From positions 1-64,000 of the forward strand of contig NZ_AKJM01000009.1 of the NCBI RefSeq assembly GCF_000282335.1: a DNA stretch of 64,000 nucleotides. The letters are read 5' to 3'. Made by a program: the position numbers and the translations under genes. The DNA comes from Pseudomonas sp. GM48 (GTDB lineage Bacteria; Pseudomonadota; Gammaproteobacteria; Pseudomonadales; Pseudomonadaceae). The first letter of the stretch is position 1, and every line of letters starts with the position of its first letter. Positions 39,077 through 59,530 of this stretch are shown here, piece after piece. Under the pieces are notes generated by a model that was not told the origin of the DNA, did no database searches, and saw only the letters and a list, made by a program, of their open reading frames with translations.

Positions 39077-40135
39077 ATGAGCGTTTCAACGACCAGGTCC
39101 ATTCCCAAGTTGGGTCGTGGTGCCCGCAAAAGCCTGTCCACCGATCCGACGCGGCTGGTGAGTTTTGCGCCGATGTTCGAAGGCCACAGCATGCCGCTGG
39201 TGTGCCGTCCTGCTGTGTCCGGCGTGAGCCTGGTGGAATGGGCGAACCAGAATCGCGCACTGATCGAAAGCAAGCTGCTGGAACACGCGGTGATCCTGTT
39301 CCGTGGTTTCCAGGTAGCCGATATCGGCGAGTTCAACCGCTGCGTCGATGCGATTTCCGGCGGTGCCCTGGAGTACCTGTTCCGCGCCTCGCCACGGACC
39401 CAGATCAGCGGTCAGTTCAAGATCTACAGCTCCACCGATTACCCGGCGCCGGAGAAAATCTTCCCGCACAACGAGCACTCGTATTCGCCGGTGTTCCCGC
39501 GTCACCTGTATTTCTACTGCGACACCCCGTCGGCCACCGGCGGTGAAACGCCGTTTGGCGATACCCGCCGGATCCTCGCGCGAATCGACCCGCCGGTGCG
39601 CGAAGAGTTTGCCCGTAAACGCATCATGTACGTGCGCAACTACGGCGATGGCATGGGGCTGCCGTGGCAGACCGTGTTCCAGAGCGAGGACCGCGCCGAG
39701 GTCGAAGCCTACTGCGCCAAAATCGGTATCCAGGCCGAATGGAAGTCCGGTAACCGCCTGCGCACCCGGCAGAACGGCCCGGCCATCGTCCGCCATCCGC
39801 TGACCGGCGAGCGCATCTGGTTCAACCACGGCACGTTCTTCAACGCGCTGACTTTGCCGGACAGTATCCGCGACAACCTGCTGCGTGAATTCGGGCCGCA
39901 AGACCTGCCGCAAAACACCTTTTTCGGCGACGGCTCGCCGATTCCCGACGAGGTGATTCGCCACCTGCAAGGCATCTACCGCGAGGTGATGGTCGAGTTC
40001 GCCTGGGAGAAAGGCGACGTGGTCCTGCTGGACAACATCCTCAGCGTGCATGCGCGTAACGAATTCACCGGCTACAGAAAAATCCTCACGGCCATGGCCA
40101 TCGCGCAGAAAAGCGCCGACCTGGATCAGGAATAA
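39077..40135 (+). CDS. TauD/SyrP-like Fe(II)/2-oxoglutarate dioxygenase, amino-acid beta-hydroxylase
   Basis: This 352-residue enzyme is of the TauD family in the group with SyrP and siderophore aspartyl or histidyl beta-hydroxylases. The metal-binding facial triad is visible as HNE in FPHNEHSYSP and the distal histidine in DNILSVHARNEFTGYRKI, whose arginine would bind 2-oxoglutarate. Such hydroxylases act on an amino acid tethered to an NRPS carrier. It is encoded between NRPS 1 and NRPS 2 (52 bases after the first, 11 bases before the second), so its target is most likely the residue loaded by NRPS 2, predicted to be histidine. GGAGGGG precedes the chosen ATG. Confidence 0.88.
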   Translation: MSVSTTRSIPKLGRGARKSLSTDPTRLVSFAPMFEGHSMPLVCRPAVSGVSLVEWANQNRALIESKLLEHAVILFRGFQVADIGEFNRCVDAISGGALEYLFRASPRTQISGQFKIYSSTDYPAPEKIFPHNEHSYSPVFPRHLYFYCDTPSATGGETPFGDTRRILARIDPPVREEFARKRIMYVRNYGDGMGLPWQTVFQSEDRAEVEAYCAKIGIQAEWKSGNRLRTRQNGPAIVRHPLTGERIWFNHGTFFNALTLPDSIRDNLLREFGPQDLPQNTFFGDGSPIPDEVIRHLQGIYREVMVEFAWEKGDVVLLDNILSVHARNEFTGYRKILTAMAIAQKSADLDQE

Positions 40136-40146
40136 GGACACCCGAC

Positions 40147-43100
40147 ATGAACACCACCGCCCTCGAACCTTCGGTAGACGTATTTCAGACTTCGGCCCAG
40201 CAGGCCTTTTATTTGCGTGCCCAGGAGCTGGGCGGCCAGCCGCTGTTCGCCGCACTGACGTTGCCGGTCGCCAGGCCAGTGGATGCCCAGGCGCTGCGCA
40301 GGGCTCTGGAAACACTCGGTCAGCGCCATGAAATATTGCGCACGCTGTACCGCCGCTTGCCGGGCATGAAGTGGCCGGTGCAGAGCCTGTGCGATGGGTT
40401 GCCGCTCGCATTGCCGGGCAACCAGCCTTCGGTGGCCGAGGCCTTGAGCCGCAGCCGCGAAGTCATGGTTGAAGATTCGAATCTCGCGCTGGTGGTAGCG
40501 CAGGTCGAAGGCGAAGCAGGGCAGCATTTCATCACCCTGCTGACCCCGGCATGCAGTTTCGATGAGACATCACTGCGGGTGCTGGCGAGTGAGCTGGGCT
40601 GCCTGTTGCGCGGTGAAACCCTGGCCGACGATGAGGACGCGCTGCAATACCTGGACTACACCACGTGGCAGGAAGAGCTGCGTGAGCAAGACATTGGCCA
40701 CCAAGGCGCGGCGTTCTGGCGCAATCTGCAACAGCAATTCGCCGTGGCCCATCGCTTGCCGTTTGAAAAAGCCGCCGAGGTTTCCCTTGCTCGCCGTCAG
40801 GCCGTGCTCATCGACAAGCAATGGTTTGCCGGTGTGCAACAGTCCGCCGCCGACCTCGGTGTCGAGGCCGAGCAGGTGGTCTTGCTGTTGTGGAGCGCAT
40901 TTGTCGCCCGCATCGGCCAACAAGAAAAATTGCTGATGGGTTGGCAGGTCGAGGGGCGCAACGAGCAAACCGCAGCGACCCTGGGCCGTTTCGCCCGTCG
41001 CTTGCCGGTGGCCTTTGATCACCGCGGCAATCAAACCCTGGCGCAAGCATTGGCGTCCTTTACCGCCAGCGTTGAACAGTCGCTGTCCTGGCTCGACTGC
41101 CTCAACGAATTCGAACTGAGCGCCGAAGGCAGCGCGCCGTTGCGTTATGGCTTTGTCTATCAGGCCGCCATCGAAGCCGGTATCGAGGTGGACGACGGCA
41201 ACCCCGAAGTCCTGCGCCTGCGCGTGCAGGGCGATCGGTTGCAGGTGTCGTGTCTTGACGGTGCGCTGCCCGAATCGATACTGGTCGAATGGCTGGATCA
41301 GTTTGTCGAGTTCAGCAGCCAATTGCTGGCGATGCCCGAACTGACCCTGGCTCAGGCGAGTCTGGTCAATGACGCACAACTGAGCCGATTGATCGATGGC
41401 TTCAATCCGGACGCTGCCGGGCAGGCATTGCCGTGCCGTTTCCTGCAAGAGCTGTTCGGCGAACAGGCACGCCTGCATCCGCAACGCACCGCCGTGAGTG
41501 TCAGCGGTCAGCGCCTGACCTATGCCGAACTCGATGCCCGTTCCAATCAGGTGGCCAATGCCTTGCGCACCCAGGGTGTGGCGCCGGAGCAGGTCGTTGC
41601 GGTCTACGGCCAGCGCTCGCTGGAAATCGTCATTGCCTTGTTGGGCACGCTCAAGGCCGGCGCTGCGTACTTGCCGCTGGACCCGAACTACCCGATCGAG
41701 CGCCTGGCGTTCATGCTTGCTGATACCGGTGCACGCCACGTGCTGGCCTGCCAGCCGCTGCCGGACGCATTGCGTCATGAGCGGATAATTTCCCTGCTGC
41801 CGGGGGCCGACGTCTGGGCCGCCGCGCAAACCGAACCTGCGCCTCAGGGCGACAGCGCCAATCTGGCCTACGTCATCTACACCTCCGGTTCCACCGGCCA
41901 ACCCAAGGGTGTGATGATCAGCCATGCCAACGCCGTGGCCTCGACCCTGGCGCGTAATGCTTTCTATCAACAACCGCTGCGCGCGTTCCTGATGCTCTCG
42001 TCGTTCTCCTTCGACAGCTCGGTGGCCGGGGTCTTCTGGGCGCTGGGGCAGGGCGCGACCCTGTGCCTGCCGGACGAGGACAGCTACAAGGATCCGGTGC
42101 AACTGGCGGCGTTGATCCAGCGCGAAGAGATTTCCCACTATCTGACCTTGCCGTCCTACCACGCGCAGATTCTCGAGCACCTCGACCGTCAGGCGCTGGC
42201 CTGTGTGATTGTTGCCGGTGAAGCCTGCAGCAAGGCGCTGGTGCAGCGACATCGCGAGGCGTTGCCGGGGGTGACGCTGGTCAACGAATACGGCCCGACC
42301 GAAGGCACGGTGTGGTGCTCGGCCTGGGAGCCGCCGCTCGGCCAGGACGACGACAGCATCCCGATTGGCCAGCCGATTGCCGGCATGCGCATCCACGTGC
42401 TCGGTCCGGACCTGCAACCGCTGGCCGTGGGCGTCGAAGGCGAGTTGTATGTCGGCGGTGCCGGCATTGCCCGGGGGTATCTGCAACGCGCCACGCTGAC
42501 GGCCGAGCGTTTTGTCCCCGACCTGTTCGCGAAGGCGGCGGGCCAGCGCCTGTACCGCACTGGCGACCTGGCGCGCTATCGCGCCGATGGCGTGCTGGAG
42601 TATCTGGGCCGGGTCGACCATCAGGTGAAAATCCGTGGCTTCCGCATCGAACTGGGCGAAATTGAAGCTGCCATGCGCAGCGCGCCGGGCATCGAGGACG
42701 CCGCCGTCATAGCCCGGGAAACCCCGACCGGCCCGCAACTGCTGGGCTTCGTGGTGTCCCCGGCCGACACCGCCGATGTTCGCCTCAATGAATTGCGCAG
42801 CCATCTGGCCGAGGCGCTGCCCGAGCACATGCAGCCGGCGCGCTTGCAGGTGCTGGAGCGCTTCCCGCTGATGCCCAACGGCAAGCTCAATCGCCAGGCC
42901 TTGCTCGATCTCGACGTGCGCCGCAGTGCCTTCGTTGCGCCGCGCAACGACCTGGAAAAAGCCCTGGCGGCGATCTGGGCCGAAGCGCTGCACGTGGAGC
43001 GCGTTGGCGTACACGACAGTTTCTTCGAACTCGGCGGGCACTCGCTGCTGGCCACGCGCATTCGTGCGCGGATTCAGGAGGAACTGAACCTGGCGATCCC

Positions 43101-43241
43101 GCTCAAGCTGTTTTTCGACGGCGACACCCTGGAACGCCTGGCGGCGCAAATCGAGCAGTTCCGCCAGCAAAGTGAACACCAGGAAAACGATGTAGACGCC
43201 CTCGAAGCGTTGTTCGACGAAGTGGATGAGGAACACGCACG

Positions 43242-43245
<4 letters not shown>
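40147..43245 (+). CDS. Pyoverdine-type NRPS 2: interface-like C*-A(His?)-T
   Basis: This 1032-residue single-module synthetase starts with a condensation-superfamily domain (about 10-440) in which the catalytic HHxxxDG is replaced by TPACSFDE, so it cannot catalyse peptide bond formation in the usual way. An adenylation domain (455-950; SGSTGQPKG near 579) and a carrier domain (GGHS type, near 960) follow. Pocket residues read by eye are D-S-A-L-I-A-E-V-W, close to the histidine code of bacitracin synthetase (D-S-E-L-T-A-E-V). Combined with the preceding hydroxylase gene, a beta-hydroxyhistidine unit is predicted. The degenerate N-terminal domain fits the published 'interface' domains that recruit stand-alone beta-hydroxylases. 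Its stop overlaps the next start (ATGA). Confidence 0.9.
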
Positions 43246-55076
<11,831 letters not shown>

Positions 55077-55081
55077 TCATC

Positions 55082-55252
55082 TGTGGCGAGGGAGCTTGCC
55101 AGTGGTGAGGCAGCTTCTCTGTGGCGAGGGAGCTTGCTCCCGCTGGGTCGCGAAGCGGCCCCAAAACCGGCCGTCGCGGTTCTTCAGGCATACCGCTTTG
55201 TGCGGGTTTGCGACTGCTTCGCAGCCGAGCGGGAGCAAGCTCCCTCGCCACA
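55082..55252. repeat. Second-family inverted repeat, with an extra partial copy
   Basis: TGTGGCGAGGGAGCTTGC occurs at 55082 and again at 55120, and the inverse arm ends at 55252. The inner part has GGGTCGCGAAGCGGCCCC-like inverted segments, as in 25228-25360. It directly follows the NRPS stop. Confidence 0.85.
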
Positions 55253-55288
55253 GGTTTTCGTTCGGCTTGGGAGGGTCTTCATTGAGCC

Positions 55289-55313
55289 CTAATGAACATC
55301 CCTCCCGGTTCGT
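55289..55313 (+). promoter_or_regulatory. Candidate PvdS (iron-starvation) box of esterase gene
   Basis: CTAAT-N17-CGT followed by TT has the same form as the element before the type II thioesterase. CGT ends 40 bases before the esterase start codon. Confidence 0.5.
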
Positions 55314-55353
55314 TTACCACGGTGAGCCTGTTTATTTTTGGAGACTACCGCCC

Positions 55354-56319
55354 ATGCCACTGCACCCGGACATCGAAGGATTTCTAGAGCTGGCCGAGTT
55401 CGGCCGCCTCAACGGCAAAAGCCAACCCATGCACGAACTGACTCCTGGCGAAGCGCGGCAGCAATTCGAACAGACTTCGCAGTTGCTCGATGAGGCACCG
55501 ACGGGTGCATTGACGGTAACGGCGGTCAGCATTCCTGCGCGAGACGGGCATTGGCTCAACGCGCGGCTGTTCGCCAAACCGCAATCGGGCAGCGAGCAGC
55601 GTCCGGTGTTGTTGTACTTCCATGGCGGCGGTTACGTGGTGGGCAGCCTCGATTCCCACGACACCCTGTGCCGGCGCCTGGCACTGGCGGGGGAGTTTGC
55701 CGTGTTGTCGGCGGATTATCGCCTGGCGCCTGAGCACCGGTTTCCGACTGCTTACAACGACGCCGAAGACATCACGCGTTGGCTCGCCATTACCGGAGCC
55801 AAAGCGTTGGGGCTGGACGCGAGGCGAATCGCGCTGGCGGGGGATAGCGTCGGCGGCAGCCTGGTGGCATCGCTGTGTATCGCCATTGCCCGGGACCCGT
55901 TGGGATGGCCGCTTGTGCCGCGTCTGCAAGTGCTGCTGTACCCGGTGATCGACGCTGTAACAAAGCGCCCGTCCCTGGAGCGATTCTCCGAAGGTTATCT
56001 GCTGGAAGCCACCACGCTGGAATGGTTTTACCAGCAGTACCAACGCAGCGAGGCGGACCGTGCCGACTGGCGTTTTTCGCCGCTGTACGCCGAGCGTTTG
56101 CAAAGTCTGACGCCCACCGTCCTGTGGCTGGCCGAGTACGACCCGTTGCTGGACGAGGGCCTGGCCTGGGCCGAGAAACTGCGTGCGGCGGGGCAGCCGT
56201 TGGTGCTGGACGTGAAGGCCGGCATGACCCACGACTTTGCGCGCATGGGCGAGATGGTCCAGGAGGTACCGGGGATGCTGGCGCAACTGGCGGCGCAGAT
56301 CAGCGAGAGTTTGGCCTGA
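55354..56319 (+). CDS. Alpha/beta-hydrolase, hormone-sensitive-lipase type
   Basis: This 321-residue esterase has the HSL-family oxyanion motif HGGGYV (His90 onward), nucleophile motif GDSVGG (Ser165), the acidic residue region AEYDPLLDEG and the catalytic histidine in GMTHDFARM. No signal peptide is seen, so it is cytoplasmic. The start at MPLHPDIEG has GGAG upstream. It follows the NRPS operon and has its own PvdS-like box, suggesting a role connected with the siderophore (for example processing or iron release), but the reaction is unknown. Confidence 0.87.
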   Translation: MPLHPDIEGFLELAEFGRLNGKSQPMHELTPGEARQQFEQTSQLLDEAPTGALTVTAVSIPARDGHWLNARLFAKPQSGSEQRPVLLYFHGGGYVVGSLDSHDTLCRRLALAGEFAVLSADYRLAPEHRFPTAYNDAEDITRWLAITGAKALGLDARRIALAGDSVGGSLVASLCIAIARDPLGWPLVPRLQVLLYPVIDAVTKRPSLERFSEGYLLEATTLEWFYQQYQRSEADRADWRFSPLYAERLQSLTPTVLWLAEYDPLLDEGLAWAEKLRAAGQPLVLDVKAGMTHDFARMGEMVQEVPGMLAQLAAQISESLA

Positions 56320-56348
56320 CATATTAGTGATCAGCGACGTCGTACCCC

Positions 56349-56438
56349 TGTGGGAGCGGGCTTGCTCGCGAAAGCGATATTTCAGCCGACACATAAGTTG
56401 CCTGACACGCCGCCTTCGCGAGCAAGCCCGCTCCCACA
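56349..56438. repeat. REP pair (inverted)
   Basis: TGTGGGAGCGGGCTTGCTCGCGAA and its inverse lie between the esterase gene and the convergent DUF6124 gene. Confidence 0.9.
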
Positions 56439-56465
56439 GGTCTATCGGTGATCTGGGAAATGTGG

Positions 56466-56813
56466 TCAGGGCGGATCAAGCTGATCCAGCGCCCGATTCA
56501 CCGCCAGTTCCCCGAGCATGATCACCTGCGCAATCCCCAACAGCGCATTGCGGCTCGTCCCTTGCAAATGATCCACCAGATCGTTAGCCATAACATTGGC
56601 CGACGCCAGTGACTCACAGGCGTGCACCAGCAGGGTTTCGGTACTGAGTTCGGGGTTGACGATGAACATCGTGCTGGGTGTGCGCGGGGTGGCCATGATG
56701 TTGGGGCCTGGATCGAAGGCGCACTCGGCGGTTTCGTGGGACTGTTTTGAGTCGGGGCTTTCATGTGGGGCGGCCGGGTCGGTGTCCGGCGGATTTGGAG
56801 TAACCTTGAACAT
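56466..56813 (-). CDS. DUF6124/DUF3077-type small protein
   Basis: This 115-residue protein is of a Pseudomonas-specific small family, recognised from MFKVTPNPPD at the start and the helical ETLLVHACESLASANVMANDLVDHL segment. No function is known to me. It has no signal peptide or membrane segment. An unusually long leader with inverted repeats lies upstream (56814-57040). Confidence 0.75.
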   Translation of the reverse strand: MFKVTPNPPDTDPAAPHESPDSKQSHETAECAFDPGPNIMATPRTPSTMFIVNPELSTETLLVHACESLASANVMANDLVDHLQGTSRNALLGIAQVIMLGELAVNRALDQLDPP

Positions 56814-57352
56814 AGATACTTACCTTTAAAGAGGGCCGCACCAGTTCGCTACTAAACGAAGGGGTGGCAGCTGTGCGCAAGTTAGTAGACCGGTGAGGTA
56901 AGCAAAAACCGGCGCGCCCGAGGACGCCATGCGCACAGCCACCATCAAGCACAGGCGAATACCTGACTGATGATACTCATGCGACCGCTCTTACCTTGGC
57001 CGGGCTACTAAACCCGATCACTGGAAATCAGTGACCCGAATCAAGTTACCGACGACCCCCAAGGCGCACAAGCCGGCGGATTCTGGCGTACCTGTAGGCA
57101 ACGGCGCAAGGCGTTGTGGCTTTCACGAAGTAACCTACAGGCTTCTTAAACAAGCACTGCCAAGTGGTTTTTAACCTGCTGTTTTGCCTTGTCAGAGAGC
57201 GTTGAAGTCTTTTGGAATCGGCAAGAAAAATCCTACGCAAGTTTGCGGTTGGTCCTCGGAAGTACAGCCCTTACGATCTGACGTTACGCATTGGTCGGGT
57301 AAGCCAATGACACTCATCATTGTCAATGATGACAGCGGCTCTGGAGGTCATT
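56814..57352. other. Gene-free region with inverted repeats (leader of DUF6124 gene)
   Basis: This 539-base gap has no convincing gene. On the DUF6124 side it carries arms GGTGGCAGCTGTGCGCA (56863-56879) and TGCGCACAGCCACC (56930-56943), which can pair except for a three-base bulge. It also has GCTACTAAAC at 56848 and 57004 with an inverted GTTAGTAG at 56881. These could fold in the leader RNA. In the remaining part (57050-57350) nothing is recognised; it is more AT-rich. Confidence 0.5.
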
Positions 57353-57544
57353 ATGAGCGCCGATTTTCCCCTCATCGTTTTAGAGTTTGAGACCGAAGCG
57401 CAGGCCGCCAGCCATAACCGTTGGTTCAGCGCCAAGGTGCAATCTTCGCTTGACGATCCACGCCCGAATGTCTCGCACGATCAGGTGATGGCTGAAATGC
57501 GAGCCCTCATCGAGGTAAAGCACAACAAGCAGGATGCTGGTTGA
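57353..57544 (+). CDS. Stability-determinant-type antitoxin, apparently orphan
   Basis: This 63-residue protein starts MSADFPLIVLEFETEAQAASHNRWF and matches small Pseudomonas 'stability determinant' proteins that are the first gene of type II toxin-antitoxin pairs. The ATG has GGAGG 7 bases upstream. The RelE/ParE-like toxin normally encoded next is not intact: a reading frame three bases after this stop has a stop at codon 3 and another 15 codons later. The antitoxin itself appears complete. Confidence 0.65.
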   Translation: MSADFPLIVLEFETEAQAASHNRWFSAKVQSSLDDPRPNVSHDQVMAEMRALIEVKHNKQDAG

Positions 57545-57547
57545 GTG

Positions 57548-57601
57548 ATGGTTTGAATCGAGATATTGAGCGTGTTGCATGCTCGGCAGGAATACCCTTG
57601 A
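57548..57601 (+). pseudogene. Possible toxin remnant
   Basis: ATG GTT TGA, followed in frame by codons for IEILSVLHARQEYP and then a stop. If the TGA were TGG the start would read MVWIEIL, like RelE/ParE-type toxins. Only 18 codons remain, followed by a hairpin. The position, three bases after the antitoxin stop, is what argues for a toxin origin. Confidence 0.35.
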
Positions 57602-57614
57602 TCTTTAGGGTATT
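57591..57614 (+). terminator. Weak hairpin after antitoxin
   Basis: AATACCC and GGGTATT form a 7-bp stem with a 10-base loop and only a short T-run. It overlaps the end of the toxin remnant. Confidence 0.4.
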
Positions 57615-57713
57615 TCATCGCCGGTTGAAACCACCCCCCAAAGCAGTCACTCGACACTTAACTATAAGCTGCTAGATTCACCACCCGATAGACACGACAA
57701 GGAATGTTCGTTC

Positions 57714-58130
57714 ATGAAATTTGGCTACCTGATCATCTACGTCAAGGATGTAGAAGCTTCACTCAAGTTCTTCTCGGCGGCCTTCGGCCTCAGTGTTCGC
57801 TTCATCCATGAGTCCGGCACCTATGGCGAGCTCGAAACCGGCGAAACCGCACTGGCATTCGTTGCCGATGAACTGGCCGCATCGAACTTCAGCACCGGCC
57901 ATGTCTCCGCGCACTCATCTCTCAAACCGTTAGGCATCGAAGTCGGGCTGGTGACCGAGAATGTCCCTGTGGCCCATGCCAAAGCGATTCAAGCAGGCGC
58001 TAGCGAAATCGCTGCCCCGACTACCAAGCCCTGGGGGCAAACCGTGTCTTACGTTCGATGCCCGGATGGAACGTTGGTTGAGCTGTGCACACCCGTAAAC
58101 GCTCCAGAGCGAGCCTCAGACTTAAAGTGA
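57714..58130 (+). CDS. VOC-family (glyoxalase-fold) protein
   Basis: This 138-residue protein has the paired beta-alpha-beta-beta-beta modules of the vicinal oxygen chelate family (GYLIIYVKDVEASLKFFSAAFGL at the N-terminus; GQTVSYVRCPDGTLVELCTP near the C-terminus). Members include glyoxalases, dioxygenases and resistance proteins, and the substrate is not evident. The start is at the first ATG, with AAGGAA upstream. The next gene begins about 45 bases downstream. Confidence 0.87.
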   Translation: MKFGYLIIYVKDVEASLKFFSAAFGLSVRFIHESGTYGELETGETALAFVADELAASNFSTGHVSAHSSLKPLGIEVGLVTENVPVAHAKAIQAGASEIAAPTTKPWGQTVSYVRCPDGTLVELCTPVNAPERASDLK

Positions 58131-58174
58131 CCCGTGCAGACAAGCCAGGCAGCAGCCAGAACATAGTCACGTCA

Positions 58175-58624
58175 ATGAATGAATTGGTGATATGTAAAAT
58201 CTCCGGGCTCACGCCACAAATCTGCGAACTGGAAGCCGAGGCCGTTGCAGAAGGCTTCAGGTTCCTCACCCGGTTGATTGCGGAATGGGAAAGCGGGGCC
58301 AATCGGTTCGATCAGCAGGGTGAGTGCCTTTTGGGGGTGTTTCGCAACGGGCGGCTGATTGCCCTCGGAGGTCTTTCCTCCGACCCGTTTGCCGAACCGG
58401 ATACAGGGCGCTTACGGCGGGTCTACGTCGCACGTGCATCAAGGGGCCAGAACGTGGGTAAAGCGTTGGTACAGCAACTGCTGGAACTGGCGTCCGGGCA
58501 TTTCCGCGTTGTACGACTGTCCACGGACACACCCGAGGGCGCTGCCTTTTACCTTCGCTGCGGGTTCCGGCCGATACAGGATGATTTTGCGACGCATATG
58601 AAGTCACTGGTGGATGCCCCATAG
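58175..58624 (+). CDS. GNAT-family N-acetyltransferase
   Basis: This 149-residue protein has the GNAT fold. The acetyl-CoA-binding region is RRVYVARASRGQNVGKALVQQLL (R/Q-x-x-G-x-G/A type) and the later AAFYLRCGFRP segment matches motif B. The acceptor is unknown. An in-frame ATG further up overlaps the VOC gene, but MNELVICK is the better fit to family length. It may be co-transcribed with the VOC gene. Confidence 0.85.
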   Translation: MNELVICKISGLTPQICELEAEAVAEGFRFLTRLIAEWESGANRFDQQGECLLGVFRNGRLIALGGLSSDPFAEPDTGRLRRVYVARASRGQNVGKALVQQLLELASGHFRVVRLSTDTPEGAAFYLRCGFRPIQDDFATHMKSLVDAP

Positions 58625-58834
58625 ACAATGGGACAGTGCTCTTGAAGTGCCTAACCGACTTTTTCGCCCAGTAACGGCTGTGTATGATCACTACGGTCCG
58701 ATGCCGCCCGCCGCTCGCTCCCGCTGGGAAAGGTGAAAGCATCTCCTCCTTATTGATCAGCCGTTGCGCACCGAAGCGACCCGGTCTGCTTTGAACCACG
58801 ACGATTCGCCCCCGGTATTAAGGATGAACACGGT

Positions 58835-59341
58835 ATGACCACGCAGAACACTTCGCTTCAAGACATCGCTGCGCCTGAAGGCGTTTGTTATGGCTGCGGT
58901 AGCCAAAATCCGCACGGGCTGCACATCAAGAGCTTCTGGCATGAAGACGGGGTGCATGTCATGGCGGAGCATTTGCCCGATGACAAGTATTGCGGCTGGC
59001 CGGATCTGGTTTACGGCGGTTTGATCGCGATGCTGGTGGACTGCCACTCCAACTGGGCAGCGATGGCTTATCACTATCGGGTAGAACAGCGCGAAGTGGG
59101 CAGCTTGCCCCACATCAACTGTGTCACCGGTAACCTGGGTATCAAGTTCATCAAGCCCACCCCGATGGGGGTGCGCCTGACACTGCGTGCAAAAGTCGAG
59201 GGCGATGTCGGGCGCAAAAGTCGCGTCATTTGTGAGGTCTTCGCCGGGGATGTTCTGACTGCTGTCGGGGATTCCACTTTTGTCCGCGTCGATACCGAGC
59301 AACTCAGGGCCGCCGCGCACGATCGTCAGGTCGAATCCTGA
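58835..59341 (+). CDS. PaaI-family hotdog thioesterase
   Basis: This 168-residue protein has the hotdog thioesterase fold with an N-terminal CYGCGSQNPHGL zinc-like or family cysteine motif and the catalytic segment LVYGGLIAMLVDCHSNWAA. It should hydrolyse an acyl-CoA thioester. Nothing in the context shows the substrate. It is the last accessory gene before the siderophore receptor, with which it converges. Confidence 0.85.
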   Translation: MTTQNTSLQDIAAPEGVCYGCGSQNPHGLHIKSFWHEDGVHVMAEHLPDDKYCGWPDLVYGGLIAMLVDCHSNWAAMAYHYRVEQREVGSLPHINCVTGNLGIKFIKPTPMGVRLTLRAKVEGDVGRKSRVICEVFAGDVLTAVGDSTFVRVDTEQLRAAAHDRQVES

Positions 59342-59392
59342 AGCAAATCAGGCCCAGACTGTTTTCGGAAGCCGAAAACACAACCGGACCAC

Positions 59393-59492
59393 TGTAGGAG
59401 CGAGCTTGCTCGCGATGGACTCAAGAACGCTGCGTTTATCCAGTAAACACGCGTTATCGTTAACGACCATCGCGAGCAAGCTCGCTCCTACA
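59393..59492. repeat. REP pair (inverted), TGTAGGAG variant
   Basis: TGTAGGAGCGAGCTTGCTCGCGAT and its inverse. The third base pair differs from the other REPs (TGTAGG instead of TGTGGG), and both arms carry the compensating change. Confidence 0.88.
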
Positions 59493-59530
59493 GGGGCCCG
59501 GTTTTTTGTTGCAGATGAGGCTGTCAGCCA

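Noticed and set aside
57046..57240. A 64-codon minus-strand frame in the gap upstream of the antitoxin
   Set aside because: No ribosome site, no similarity, and composition unlike the coding regions around it.
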